From the NCBI GenBank assembly GCA_963787285.1, contig CAWBCM010000010.1, positions 1 to 64,000 on the forward strand: a stretch of DNA of 64,000 nucleotides, in the 5' to 3' direction. The position numbers were made by a program, and so were the translations under genes. Source of the DNA: JAHEJN01 sp963787285. GTDB lineage: Bacteria; Actinomycetota; Acidimicrobiia; Acidimicrobiales; JAHEJN01. Shown piece by piece: positions 1 through 9,239 of the stretch (its first letter is position 1; each line of letters opens with the position of its first letter). Under the pieces are notes generated by a model. It was not told the DNA's origin. It ran no database searches and saw only the letters and a list, made by a program, of their open reading frames with translations.

Positions 1-970
1 TGATGGCGTTGACCTCGGCCACCTCTTTCTCACGTTCGGCGATGCCAGCCTGGGCGAAGAGCCGAAGGTCGTCCATGTCGAGGAGCGTGACGCCGGGAAT
101 CGTCGCGGCGGCCGGATCGATGTCGCGTGGAACGGCGATGTCGACCACGAGCATCGGGCGACCGGCACGCTGCTGCATCGCGTCGCTGAGATCGGCGAAC
201 TCGACGAGCATCTCGGTGGCACCGGTCGAGGTGAGCACGACGTCGGCCGCGATCAGCTCGGCGCGAAGATCGGAGAGCTTGGCCGCTCGGCCATCGACCA
301 CATCGGCCAGGTTCACCGCCCGCTCCCACGTGCGATTGGCCACCACCAGGTCGACGTCGGCGTCGGCCAGGCGGGCGACCATGCCCTCGCCCATGTCGCC
401 GGCGCCCAACACGAGAACGTGCTTGCCCGCCAGGCTGCCCAGCCGCTCGACGGCCATGGCCACCGCGGCCTGACTGAGCGACGTGACGTTGCGGGCGATG
501 GCCGTCTCGGTGCGGGCCCGTTTGCCCACTGCCAATGCATGTTGGAACACGCCGTTGAGCGCCGTGCCGGTGACGTGGTCGGCGTGGGCCCGCTCCCACG
601 CCGCCTTCACCTGACCCTGGATCTCGTGTTCGCCGAGGACGGCCGAGTCGAGACCGGATGCCACTCGGAACAGATGACGGACGGCCTCCTCGTCGTAGTG
701 GACGTAGAGGTGATCGCTGAGCTCCTCGGGGCTCACCGACGCGATCTCGCACAAGGTGTCGCGTACGTCCTGGAACGCGCCGTGGAAGCGCTCGGCCAGG
801 ACGTAGACCTCGGTGCGGTTGCAGGTGGAGAGCACCACCGTCTCGCTCACGTTGGAGCACTGCGATACGGCGGTGATGGCCTTGTCGAGGCGCGTCTCGA
901 CGATGGCCGTGCGCTCGAGCAGCTCGAGTGGCGCAGTTCGGTGGTTCACACCGATGACGACGACAGACAC
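1..970 (-). CDS. hemA: Glutamyl-tRNA reductase, C-terminus cut by the window edge
   Basis: First committed enzyme of C5-pathway tetrapyrrole synthesis: it reduces glutamyl-tRNA(Glu) to glutamate-1-semialdehyde with NADPH. Reading leftwards from GTG at 970, the protein begins VSVVVIGVNHRTAPLE. The catalytic cysteine falls at residue 50 inside STCNRTEVY, exactly as in the family, followed by GLDSAVLGEHEIQGQ and a Rossmann segment VLGAGDMGEGM. About 323 residues lie in the window and the frame is open to base 1, so roughly the last quarter is missing. An AAGGAG ribosome site sits 9 bases before the GTG. The start overlaps the end of the siroheme gene by 25 bases, giving the order rex, siroheme gene, hemA known from Streptomyces rex-hem operons. 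Confidence 0.95.
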   Translation of the reverse strand, partial: MSVVVIGVNHRTAPLELLERTAIVETRLDKAITAVSQCSNVSETVVLSTCNRTEVYVLAERFHGAFQDVRDTLCEIASVSPEELSDHLYVHYDEEAVRHLFRVASGLDSAVLGEHEIQGQVKAAWERAHADHVTGTALNGVFQHALAVGKRARTETAIARNVTSLSQAAVAMAVERLGSLAGKHVLVLGAGDMGEGMVARLADADVDLVVANRTWERAVNLADVVDGRAAKLSDLRAELIAADVVLTSTGATEMLVEFADLSDAMQQRAGRPMLVVDIAVPRDIDPAAATIPGVTLLDMDDLRLFAQAGIAEREKEVAEVNAI

Positions 971-1581
971 TTCCGGAGTCTCTCCTTGGCGTCGGCGGCA
1001 CGGCCGGCGCGTATCAGTTCAAGCATTCCCGAATCGAGGGCGAACTGCCAACCGGCAACGTCGTTCGATTCGCCGCGGGCCTCCCGCTCGTCTCGCACCT
1101 GGGACAACACGGCGAGAAGCTGTTCGTACTCTGGACCGACCTCGGCTTCGAACCACCCTTGCATCCACTCGGAGAACGCTTCGACGTGCCCGATCGTTCC
1201 CACCGTGACGATGATCGGGCCTCGACGCAGGACCGCCGGCAGCGTCACGGTGCCGGTGTCGGGATCGTCGACGGAGGCCACCAGGACGCCCGCCTCGTCG
1301 CAGTCGGCGACGACCTGGCGATTCACCTCCGGATCGGCGGTGGCGCTCACCACGAGGCGATAGCCGACCACGTCGTGGTGGCGATACGGACGGCGCTGCG
1401 CCGACACGCGGTCGAGCACGGCGATCTCGTCGAGCACTTCGGGTGCGACCACGTCGACGCGGGCCCCGACGGCGAGGAGGTCGTGCACCGGTCCGAGGGC
1501 ACGCCGGCCGCCCCCCACCAGGAGACAGCGTCGCCCCGAGAGGCGCAGGTTCACCGGGTAGAGCGACTCGTCGCCGGCCAT
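946..1581 (-). CDS. Precorrin-2 dehydrogenase / sirohydrochlorin ferrochelatase-like protein (Met8/CysG N-terminal type)
   Basis: A 211-residue protein of the Met8p/CysG N-terminal family, which oxidises precorrin-2 and can insert iron to make siroheme. The N-terminal Rossmann motif reads LLVGGGRRALG; the usual arginine/lysine pair after the glycines is altered, but the following VVAPE, VVSATADPEVN and a DDPDTGTVTLPAVLRRG segment match the fold. No CysG methylase domain follows. The ATG at 1581 lies one base after the rex stop and the 3' end overlaps hemA, so the three genes are almost certainly co-transcribed. In actinobacterial heme clusters such a gene supplies siroheme or a branch of heme metabolism; which of the two activities it keeps cannot be read from sequence. 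Confidence 0.8.
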   Translation of the reverse strand: MAGDESLYPVNLRLSGRRCLLVGGGRRALGPVHDLLAVGARVDVVAPEVLDEIAVLDRVSAQRRPYRHHDVVGYRLVVSATADPEVNRQVVADCDEAGVLVASVDDPDTGTVTLPAVLRRGPIIVTVGTIGHVEAFSEWMQGWFEAEVGPEYEQLLAVLSQVRDEREARGESNDVAGWQFALDSGMLELIRAGRAADAKERLRKCLSSSSV

Positions 1582-1582
1582 G

Positions 1583-2254
1583 TCAGGCCTCGACCGCAGC
1601 GTCGGGGGAGTCACGATGCTGATAGAAGCCCAGGATCTGCAGCTCGAGGGCGAGGTCGACCTTGCGCAGCGTGACGCCCTCGGGCACGTGCACCGTGGTG
1701 GGGGCAAAGTTCAGGATCGACTCGATGCCGGCCTCGACCAACCGGTCGGCCACCGGCTGGGCCGCATCGACGGGCGTGGCGATGATGCCGATGCTGATGG
1801 GGCCGTCGCGGACGATCTCGTCGAGGCGATCGACGTGTTGCACCGTGTGACCGTGCACGACCGTTCCGACCTTGCTCGGATCGGTGTCGACGAGGGCCCC
1901 GACCGGAAACCCGCGTTCGCCGAATCCGCCGTAGTTGGCCAGTGCCTGGCCCAGGTTGCCCAGTCCGACGATCACCACGCGGAGGTCCTCGGACAGGCCG
2001 AGCTCGCGGTTCATCTGGAACAGGAGGTACTCGACCTCGTAGCCCACGCCGCGGGTGCCGTAGGAGCCGAGATAGGAGAGGTCCTTGCGGACCTTCGCCG
2101 CGTTGACACCGGCGAGGTCGGCGAGCTGCTCCGACGACACGGTCGACACCCCGTTCTCGCGGAGTTCGGTGAGGCTGCGTTGGTAGACGGGAAGCCGAGC
2201 GACCGTCGCTTCGGGAATCCGCCGGCGGGGGGGAACGGGCGCCATCATCCTCAA
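1583..2254 (-). CDS. rex: Redox-sensing transcriptional repressor Rex
   Basis: A 223-residue NADH/NAD+-responsive repressor. Residues about 15-85 form the winged-helix DNA-binding domain (VARLPVYQRSL, then VNAAKVRKDLSYLGSYGTRG, a family signature). From about residue 90 a Rossmann domain carries VVIVGLGNLGQAL, the GxGxxG dinucleotide site, and later NFAPTTVHVP. Full family length. It leads the leftward rex-siroheme-hemA operon, an arrangement in which Rex of Streptomyces controls its own operon. Several in-frame ATG codons lie at the 5' end (2254, 2248, 2245); the first is used here. A half site resembling a Rex operator lies just upstream. Confidence 0.93.
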   Translation of the reverse strand: MRMMAPVPPRRRIPEATVARLPVYQRSLTELRENGVSTVSSEQLADLAGVNAAKVRKDLSYLGSYGTRGVGYEVEYLLFQMNRELGLSEDLRVVIVGLGNLGQALANYGGFGERGFPVGALVDTDPSKVGTVVHGHTVQHVDRLDEIVRDGPISIGIIATPVDAAQPVADRLVEAGIESILNFAPTTVHVPEGVTLRKVDLALELQILGFYQHRDSPDAAVEA

Positions 2255-2286
2255 CGCTAGGGCCGGGTTCTCGTGTTCACAATCAC
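2255..2286. promoter_or_regulatory. Divergent promoter gap with a Rex-like half site
   Basis: Only 32 bases separate rex from the divergent membrane-protein gene. TTCACAA at 2276-2282 (TTGTGAA on the other strand) is a perfect half of the known Rex operator TTGTGAA-N-TTCACAA, but the partner half is degenerate. It would overlap both start regions, which suits autoregulation. Inference only. Confidence 0.35.
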
Positions 2287-3093
2287 ATGGACCCGAGTAC
2301 GATCATCGGGGTGACTGCGCAGATGGCCTTCGCCGCGGCGGCAACGGTGGTCGCGCTGGCCTTCGCCCTGTCGACGCTGGATCGATGGCAGATCACCCGC
2401 CGCCGCCACGAGGCGGCGTGGACCATTGCGCTGTTCCTCTTCGCCGGTGCGTCGGCCAGCTTGCTCCTCGGCGCGGGAATCGGCTGGGACTCGGTCACGT
2501 TCCGGGCGTTCTACTATCTCGGTGCCATTGCGAACGTGCCCGTCCTGGCGCTGGGCACGATCGAGTTGCTGCTCGGACCCCGCTGGGGCAGGCGATGCGC
2601 CACGGCCGTCGCCGGCTTCTGTGTGTTCTCGGCCGGGGTGCTCACCGTCGCGCCGTTGCGCGCGCCGATCGTCGCCGACACCCTGCCCCGCGGCGCCGAC
2701 GTGTTCGGTCCACTTCCCCGGGTGCTCGCCGCCGTCGGTTCCAGCGTCGGTGCCCTGGTGATCTTCGTCGGTGCCACCGCGAGCATCGTCGGGCTGATTC
2801 GCTCGTCCGCGCCGACCCGGCCCGCCGTCGCCAACCTGCTCATCGCCGCCGGCACGGTGGTGCTGAGCATCGGTGGGTTGTTCAACAGTCTCGCCAGCGA
2901 GATGACGTCGTTCGCCATCAGCCTGGTGATCGGCATCGTGTTGATCTTCGCCGGATTCCTCACCGCAACGATCGCCTCGCCTCCCCGCCTCCTCAGCGCG
3001 GTGACCACCCTCCCCGCGAGGTCGGCAGAGGAACTCGCCGACGGTGAGACATGGAGTGGCGAAGGGTCCGGACGGGGCGACCGCTCAGGCTGA
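2287..3093 (+). CDS. Multi-pass membrane protein of unknown function
   Basis: A 268-residue protein with about seven hydrophobic segments, among them VTAQMAFAAAATVVALAFAL near the start and ISLVIGIVLIFAGFLTATI near residue 215. The last 35 residues are charged and probably cytoplasmic. No catalytic motif is visible and I do not recognise a named family. It begins 32 bases from divergent rex, so it may share redox-controlled expression; that is inference. Its last 9 bases overlap the convergent acyl-CoA ligase gene. Confidence 0.75.
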   Translation: MDPSTIIGVTAQMAFAAAATVVALAFALSTLDRWQITRRRHEAAWTIALFLFAGASASLLLGAGIGWDSVTFRAFYYLGAIANVPVLALGTIELLLGPRWGRRCATAVAGFCVFSAGVLTVAPLRAPIVADTLPRGADVFGPLPRVLAAVGSSVGALVIFVGATASIVGLIRSSAPTRPAVANLLIAAGTVVLSIGGLFNSLASEMTSFAISLVIGIVLIFAGFLTATIASPPRLLSAVTTLPARSAEELADGETWSGEGSGRGDRSG

Positions 3094-4572
3094 GCGAAGA
3101 TCGCGCCGGCGCACCTTGCCGGTGACCGTGCGGGGAATGTCTTCGACCACCGCCACTGCCGTGGGGCACTTGTAGTTGGCGAGATGCTTCTGGCAGTGCG
3201 CGATCAGTGCATCGACCTCGACGGAGTGTCCGTCCTGGGGGACCACGTAGGCCTGCACCGATTCACCTTGATGCGGATGGGGGACACCGACCACCGCCAC
3301 GTCGGCCACCGCCGGATGCAGACGGACGATGTCCTCGACCTCGCCGGGATAGACGTTGAACCCCGACACCACGATGAGATCCTTGGCCCGATCGACCAGC
3401 CGGATCAGTCCGTCGTCGCCGACCACGGCCAGGTCGCCGGTGTGAAGCCAACCGTCGTCGTCGATGGCCCGCCGGGTGGCTTCGTCGTCGTTCCAGTATC
3501 CGGCGAAGATGTTCGGGCCCTTCGCCCACACCTCACCCTCGTCGCCCACGTAGACGTCGTCGCCGTCGGTGTCGACCAGTCGAAGCTGCACGCCGGGCAG
3601 CGGCCGACCGACGGTCCCCGACGGCATGTCGTCGCCGGCGACGGTGAGCGCCGAGCCCGACTCGGTGAGTCCGTACCCCTCGGTGAGCCAGAGCCCGAAG
3701 CGGTCGTGGACCGCTTGGCGGGTCTCGGGCGACAACGGGGCACCGCCGGAATAGCCGACCCGAACCCCGGCCATCGGGTTGCCGTGGTACGGCGTGGCGG
3801 CGAGGGAGGACCACAGGGTGGGCGGTCCGCTCACCACCGTTGCCTGCTCGTGAACGACCAGGTCGAGCGCGGCCACCGGATCGAAGCGCTCCATCAGGAC
3901 CATGGCCGCACCCGAGCGCAACGTGGGCCCGAGGACGGCGTTGAGGCCGTGGATGTGGAACAGCGGAATGGGACACAAGACGATGTCGTCGGAGAGAAGG
4001 CTGCGAGTCGTCCCCGCCATCTGCTCGAGGTTGGCCCGCAGCGATCCGTGGGTGAGCATGGCCGGCTTCGGCGCCCCTGCGGTTCCCGAGGTGAACATGA
4101 GCACGGCCAGATCGTCGTCGGATCGATCGACGACCGGTGGGGCCCCGAAGTCGGCGGTGTCGAGGCAGATGCCACCGGCGATGTCGGTGCCCTCGGGGAC
4201 GATCAGGAACTCGACCGTCGCCCGCTGGTCGGGTGGGATCTGGTCGACGACCGCGGCCCCCATCGGCCCCACCACCAACGCCCGGGGCGTGACGTCGGCC
4301 AGCTCGCGGGCGAGCTCGGCGGCGGGACTGCGGGGGTTCAGGGGTACCACCACCAGTCCGGCCCCCAGGGCGGCCAGGTAGGAGATGACGAAACGGGGCG
4401 TGGCCCCCGATACGAGACCCAGTCGGTCACCGGGTCGGAGCCCCAGATCGACCAACGCACCGCGCGCCCGGCCGACGATGGAGCGCAACTCTCCGTAGGA
4501 GTACCGACGCTGATGGTGGACGAGGGCAAGTGCCTCGTCGGGATGGCCATCGAGAATCGTTGCGAGATTCAT
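3085..4572 (-). CDS. Class I adenylate-forming enzyme, probable fatty acyl-CoA ligase
   Basis: A 495-residue ANL-superfamily enzyme that activates a carboxylate as acyl-AMP and transfers it to CoA. The P-loop-like motif reads LMFTSGTAGAPKPAMLTH (about residues 158-175). It is followed by YGLTESGSAL, then GWLHTGDLAVV, the hinge RAKDLIVVSGFNVYPGE, and the C-terminal catalytic lysine region RTVTGKVRRRDLR. Length and motif order fit medium/long-chain acyl-CoA synthetases, but substrate cannot be fixed from sequence. It stands alone between clpC (26 bases away, same strand) and the convergent membrane protein, so no pathway context helps. Confidence 0.85.
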   Translation of the reverse strand: MNLATILDGHPDEALALVHHQRRYSYGELRSIVGRARGALVDLGLRPGDRLGLVSGATPRFVISYLAALGAGLVVVPLNPRSPAAELARELADVTPRALVVGPMGAAVVDQIPPDQRATVEFLIVPEGTDIAGGICLDTADFGAPPVVDRSDDDLAVLMFTSGTAGAPKPAMLTHGSLRANLEQMAGTTRSLLSDDIVLCPIPLFHIHGLNAVLGPTLRSGAAMVLMERFDPVAALDLVVHEQATVVSGPPTLWSSLAATPYHGNPMAGVRVGYSGGAPLSPETRQAVHDRFGLWLTEGYGLTESGSALTVAGDDMPSGTVGRPLPGVQLRLVDTDGDDVYVGDEGEVWAKGPNIFAGYWNDDEATRRAIDDDGWLHTGDLAVVGDDGLIRLVDRAKDLIVVSGFNVYPGEVEDIVRLHPAVADVAVVGVPHPHQGESVQAYVVPQDGHSVEVDALIAHCQKHLANYKCPTAVAVVEDIPRTVTGKVRRRDLRSA

Positions 4573-4598
4573 CGACGACAGCCTAATGACCCACCGCC

Positions 4599-7122
4599 TC
4601 AGTCGGCGGCGAGGACCTCTTCGACCGATGGTGGCTCGAAACCCTCGACGCCGACGAACTTCAGGCGCTGCTCGCCGGGCTGGTCGGGATCGGGTTCGGT
4701 GTCGACGATGATGTTCTCACCGGCACGGAACTCCTTCCACAACAACCGCTCGGAGAGCGGATCCTCGAGCAGACGCTGGATCGCACGACGCAACGGCCGC
4801 GCACCGAGCGTGGGGTCGTAGCCCTTGGTGGCCAGATGCAGCTTGGCCTCGAGGGTGAGCTCGAGCCCCATGCCCTGGGCCTCGAGTTGGCCGCCGACCC
4901 GGGCGATCATCAGGTCGACGATGGTGGTGACCTCGGCCTTGGTGAGCTCGTGGAACACGATGACGTCGTCGATGCGGTTGAGGAACTCGGGACGGAAGTG
5001 ATCCTTGAGCGCCTCGTTCACCTTCTCCTTCATCCGTTCGTAGCTCACGGCCTCGTCGCTCTTGGTGAACCCGAGGTTGGCCTTGCGCAGATCGCGGGTG
5101 CCGAGGTTCGAGGTCATGATCAGCACGGTGTTGCGGAAGTCGACCGAGCGGCCCTGACTGTCGGTCAGACGGCCCTCCTCGAGGATCTGCAGCAGCGTGT
5201 TGAACACATCGGGATGGGCCTTCTCGACCTCGTCGAACAACACCACCGAGAACGGCTTGCGACGGACGGCTTCGGTGAGCTGGCCGCCCTCGTCGTAGCC
5301 CACGTACCCCGGAGGCGAGCCGACCAGGCGGCTGACGGTGTGCTTCTCCATGTACTCGGACATGTCGAGGCTGATGAGCGACTGCTCGTCGCCGAACAGG
5401 AACTCGGCGAGCGTCTTGGCCAGCTCGGTCTTGCCCACGCCGGAGGGCCCGAGGAAGATGAAGCTGCCCGACGGGCGCTTCGGGTCCTTCAGGCCGGCAC
5501 GGGTGCGGCGAATGGCCTGGCTGACCGCCTTGATGGCGTCTTCTTGACCGATGACCCGCTGATGGAGTTCGTCCTCCATGCGCAGGAGCTTGGCCGTCTC
5601 CTCTTCGGTGAGCTTGTACACGGGAATCCCCGTCCACAGCGACAAGACCTCGGCGATGGCCTCCTCGTCGACCTCGTCGAACAGATCGACACCGGAGGCC
5701 TTGATCTCGGCCTCCTTGGCTTCCTTCTGCGAGAGAAGCTCCTTCTCGCGATCGCGGAGCCGGCCGGCGTCCTCGAAGTTCTGGGCTTCGACGGCGGCCT
5801 TCTTCTGCTTCGAGACCGTGGAGATCTCGTTCTCGAGGTCCTTGTAGTCCGAGGGGGTCTCCATGCGCTTGATGCGCAGACGGGAACCGGCCTCGTCGAT
5901 GAGGTCGATGGCCTTGTCGGGCAGCTGACGATCGGAGATGTAGCGATCGGCCAGGTTGCCAGCAGCCACCAGCGCCTGATCGGTGATGGTGACCCGGTGA
6001 TGAGTCTCGTAGCGGTCGCGCAGACCCTTGAGGATCTCGATGGTGTGGGCCACCGACGGCTCTTCGACCTTGATCGGCTGGAAGCGTCGCTCGAGCGCGG
6101 CGTCCTTCTCGAGGTGCTTGCGGTACTCGTCGATGGTGGTCGCGCCGATGGTCTGGAGCTCGCCGCGGGCCAGCATGGGCTTCAGGATGCTGGCCGCGTC
6201 GATGGCGCCCTCGGCGGCACCGGCACCCACCAGTGTGTGGAGCTCGTCGATGAACAGGATGATGTCGCCGCGGGTCTTGATCTCCTTGAGCACCTTCTTG
6301 AGCCGTTCCTCGAAGTCGCCGCGATAGCGCGATGCCGGCGACCAGGGCGCCGAGGTCGAGCGTGTAGAGCTGCTTGTCGGTGAGGGTTTCGGGCACGTCG
6401 TTGGAGGCGATCTTCTGGGCGAGACCCTCGATGATGGCGGTCTTGCCGACGCCGGGTTCGCCGATCAGCACGGGGTTGTTCTTGGTGCGTCGGCTGAGGA
6501 CCTGCATGACGCGCTCGGTCTCGCGCGCTCGCCCGATCACCGGATCGAGGGCCTTCTCGCGAGCGAGCTGGGTGAGGTTGCGACCGAACTGGTCGAGCAC
6601 GAGCGAACCCGATTGCTCGCCGGCGCCCGAGCCGCTGCCGGTGGCGGCGCCGGCCTTGTCGCTGCCGGCCTGGCCGCCAGGGCCCGAGTAGCCCGAGAGG
6701 AGCTGGATGACCTGCTGGCGCACGCGACTGAGATCGGCGCCGAGCTTGACGAGCACCTGGGCCGCCACGCCTTCGCCCTCGCGAATGAGACCGAGAAGGA
6801 TGTGCTCGGTGCCGATGTAGTTGTGACCGAGCTGGAGCGCCTCGCGAAGCGACAGCTCGAGCACCTTCTTGGCCCGCGGGGTGAAGGGGATGTGGCCGCT
6901 CGGCGAGGACCCGCCCTGGCCGATGATCTCCTCGACCTGGTTGCGCACGGCCTCGAGCGAGATGCCGAGGGACTCGAGGGCCTTGGCGGCAACGCCCTCG
7001 CCCTCGTGGATCAGCCCGAGCAGGATGTGCTCGGTGCCGATGTAGTTGTGGTTGAGCAGCCGAGCTTCTTCCTGGGCCAGTACGACGACCCGACGAGCTC
7101 GGTCTGTGAAGCGTTCGAACAC
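4599..7122 (-). CDS. clpC: ATP-dependent Clp protease ATP-binding subunit ClpC, interrupted by a single-base insertion
   Basis: AAA+ unfoldase that feeds substrates to ClpP. From GTG at 7122 (GGAGG ribosome site 6 bases before it) the protein begins VFERFTDRARRVVVLAQEEA, with two N-domain repeats each carrying NYIGTEHILLGLI. The first Walker A is GEPGVGKTAI; the second, GPSGVGKTELAKTLAEF, lies downstream with the UVR-like linker between them. The reading frame breaks at about 6333: one extra T on the + strand turns the expected GSRYRGDFEERL into unrelated sequence, after which the normal frame resumes. Removing that base gives 840 residues, the normal ClpC length. Because clpC is usually essential in actinobacteria, a sequencing error is more likely than a real mutation. 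Confidence 0.9.
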
Positions 7123-7316
7123 CGGCGACCTCCGCGCGGTTGGCAATGCGAGCAGTGTATCGAGGGTGACGCCACCCCGAAGGGTCGTGCTGTCCGAGAA
7201 ACACCTGGCCCGGTGCAACCCTGCGCCGGGCTCCGGTGTTCCCATCGGCGGATCTTCGCCGGATTCGAGGGCCGGGAGGTTTCGGACCCGGAACGATCGC
7301 GCCCTATCCTCGGGGA

Positions 7317-8315
7317 GTGGCCGACGACAATCCGCTCCGTGTCCTGCCCACGATGCTCGACGATCTCGGTCGTGTCGAGACTGCACTGAAGGAATCCGTC
7401 GTCGCCGATCTCGCTCTGCTCGGGGACATTGCCGCTCATCTCGTGAACGCCGGCGGCAAACGTGTCCGCCCTGGCTTCGCGATTGCGTCGGCCGCCACGT
7501 CGTTCGACCCGGCCCGATCCGTACCCGACGAGGTCATCGCCGGTGCCGCCGCCGTCGAACTGGTGCACATCGGATCGCTCTACCACGACGACGTCATGGA
7601 CGACGCCGAGGTCCGACGGGGAGTGCCCTCGGTGAACGTGGCGTGGGGAAACCACCGCGCCATCCTTGCCGGCGACTTCCTGCTGGCTCGCGCCTCGGAG
7701 ATCGCCGCGTCGCTCGGGACCGAAGTGGCCGGGTTGTTGGCGTCGACGATTGCTCGGCTGTGCGACGGCCAGATCCGTGAGCTCGAGGCCACCGGCGACA
7801 TCCACCGGACCGCCGAGGCCTACGAGGCCTCGATCGCGGGCAAGACCGCTTCACTGCTCGCCACCGCGTGTCGTATCGGTGGAATCACCGGCGGATTGCA
7901 CCGCGACCACATCGACGCCGTCACCGACTTCGGTGAGGCGTACGGTTTCGCGTTCCAGATCGTCGACGACATCCTCGATCTCATCGCGACCGAGGAGCAG
8001 CTCGGCAAGCCGGCCGGGAACGATCTGCTCGAAGGCGTCTTCACGTTGCCGGTGATCGTCGCCCTCGACGGCGCCGACGGCAGCGAGCTGCGCGAGCTGC
8101 TGTCGACGCCCCTCGACGAAGTGGCTCACGAGCGGGCGATCGCCATCGTCCGATCGAGCGACGGGGTCGACATGGCGAGGAGCCGCGCCCAGGCATGGGC
8201 CGACAAGGCGGCGGCTCCGCTCACGGCGCTGCCCCCCACCGACGCCACCCGCGCGCTGCAGACCGCAGCCGACCACCTCATCGCTCGGGCCAGTGGCGCC
8301 ACCGAGGTCCGATAG
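7317..8315 (+). CDS. Polyprenyl (trans-isoprenyl) diphosphate synthase
   Basis: A 332-residue prenyltransferase that elongates isoprenoid diphosphates, probably supplying the menaquinone side chain. The first aspartate-rich motif is HDDVMDDAEVRRG, preceded by GGKRVRPG, and the second is FQIVDDILD. KTASLLATA sits between them, as in the family. The GTG start at 7317 was chosen because a longer ORF from 7236 adds residues without family character. The gene is divergent from clpC with about 195 bases between the two starts, which must hold both promoters. Chain length and exact product cannot be inferred; heptaprenyl or nonaprenyl synthase is likely. Confidence 0.88.
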   Translation: MADDNPLRVLPTMLDDLGRVETALKESVVADLALLGDIAAHLVNAGGKRVRPGFAIASAATSFDPARSVPDEVIAGAAAVELVHIGSLYHDDVMDDAEVRRGVPSVNVAWGNHRAILAGDFLLARASEIAASLGTEVAGLLASTIARLCDGQIRELEATGDIHRTAEAYEASIAGKTASLLATACRIGGITGGLHRDHIDAVTDFGEAYGFAFQIVDDILDLIATEEQLGKPAGNDLLEGVFTLPVIVALDGADGSELRELLSTPLDEVAHERAIAIVRSSDGVDMARSRAQAWADKAAAPLTALPPTDATRALQTAADHLIARASGATEVR

Positions 8316-8332
8316 CCGACCCGTGGCCGGGT

Positions 8333-9145
8333 TCAGACGCGGGCCGAGACCCGATCGTGGAACTCGAGGACGTGACGGTTGAAGATACCGGCGTTGGCGA
8401 CCATGAAGCCGTGGGCGGCACCCATGATCACCTTGAGCTCGGCATCGGGGATCCGCTCGGTCAGCTCCTCGGCGTCGGCCACCGGGGTGAGAACGTCCTG
8501 GCTGCCGGTGATGACGAAGGTCGGGGCCCGGATGTACTCGAGGTTGTCGACCACCAGCGGGCTCACGGCCAGGATCGCCTCGATCTGACCGCGGATGCCG
8601 TGGGAGGGAGCCCGTACCGCCAGCGGTGCCACGAACGGCGCCAGCGGGAGCAGCCGCTTCAGATGGCGGGCGCCCAGCACCCAGCGGATGTTCTCGCGCC
8701 CGAACCGGATGCGGCCTCGCTCGTCGAGCAGCTCGATCCATTCCCCCAGGAGCTTCCGGCGCCACGGCGACACCCGGCACGTCGTGCACGCCAGCACGAG
8801 GGTACGCACCCTTTCGGGGTACCGCAGGGCGAGGATCTGCGAGATCGCACCGCCCATCGACCCGCCGATCACATGAGCCCGATCGATGCCTTCGGCGTCG
8901 AGGACGGCGATCATGTCGGCGGCCATCACCTCGAGGTCATAGGAACCGCGCGGTTTGTCCGACAGACCGGTGCCGCGATTGTCCGGCGAGATGCACCGAT
9001 ACCGCTTGCCGAAGGCACCGCGCTGGCGGATCCAGCCCCATCGATCGACGCCGAGACCCATCACGAGCAGGAGGGGCTCGCCCGCGGGATCACCGAAGAC
9101 GTCGTAGGAAATGCGAGTTCCGTCAGCCGTTACCACCCGTGCCAT
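8333..9145 (-). CDS. Alpha/beta-fold hydrolase
   Basis: A 270-residue serine hydrolase. The nucleophile elbow is VIGGSMGGAIS (Ser near residue 95), the acid is probably the Asp of VITGSQDVLTP, and the catalytic histidine lies in GAAHGFM near the end. An oxyanion segment LLLVMGLGVDRWGW lies near residue 30, and an internal lid region (about 130-190) precedes the acid. No signal peptide, so cytoplasmic. It converges on the polyprenyl synthase gene with 17 bases between. Such hydrolases include esterases, lactonases and haloalkane-type enzymes; the substrate is unknown. Confidence 0.8.
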   Translation of the reverse strand: MARVVTADGTRISYDVFGDPAGEPLLLVMGLGVDRWGWIRQRGAFGKRYRCISPDNRGTGLSDKPRGSYDLEVMAADMIAVLDAEGIDRAHVIGGSMGGAISQILALRYPERVRTLVLACTTCRVSPWRRKLLGEWIELLDERGRIRFGRENIRWVLGARHLKRLLPLAPFVAPLAVRAPSHGIRGQIEAILAVSPLVVDNLEYIRAPTFVITGSQDVLTPVADAEELTERIPDAELKVIMGAAHGFMVANAGIFNRHVLEFHDRVSARV

Positions 9146-9239
9146 GACGACTCAACGGTACCCGCCCCGACCGCCGACTTCGGGACAACGGGTGGATTCG
9201 CCCATCGCCAACACCACCGACGACCCGGTGGCCTGCGGT

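Noticed and set aside
3184..4821. 545-residue ORF on the + strand
   Set aside because: Antisense shadow of the acyl-CoA ligase; low-complexity Gly/Asp/His-rich translation with no domain, typical of the opposite strand of high-GC genes.
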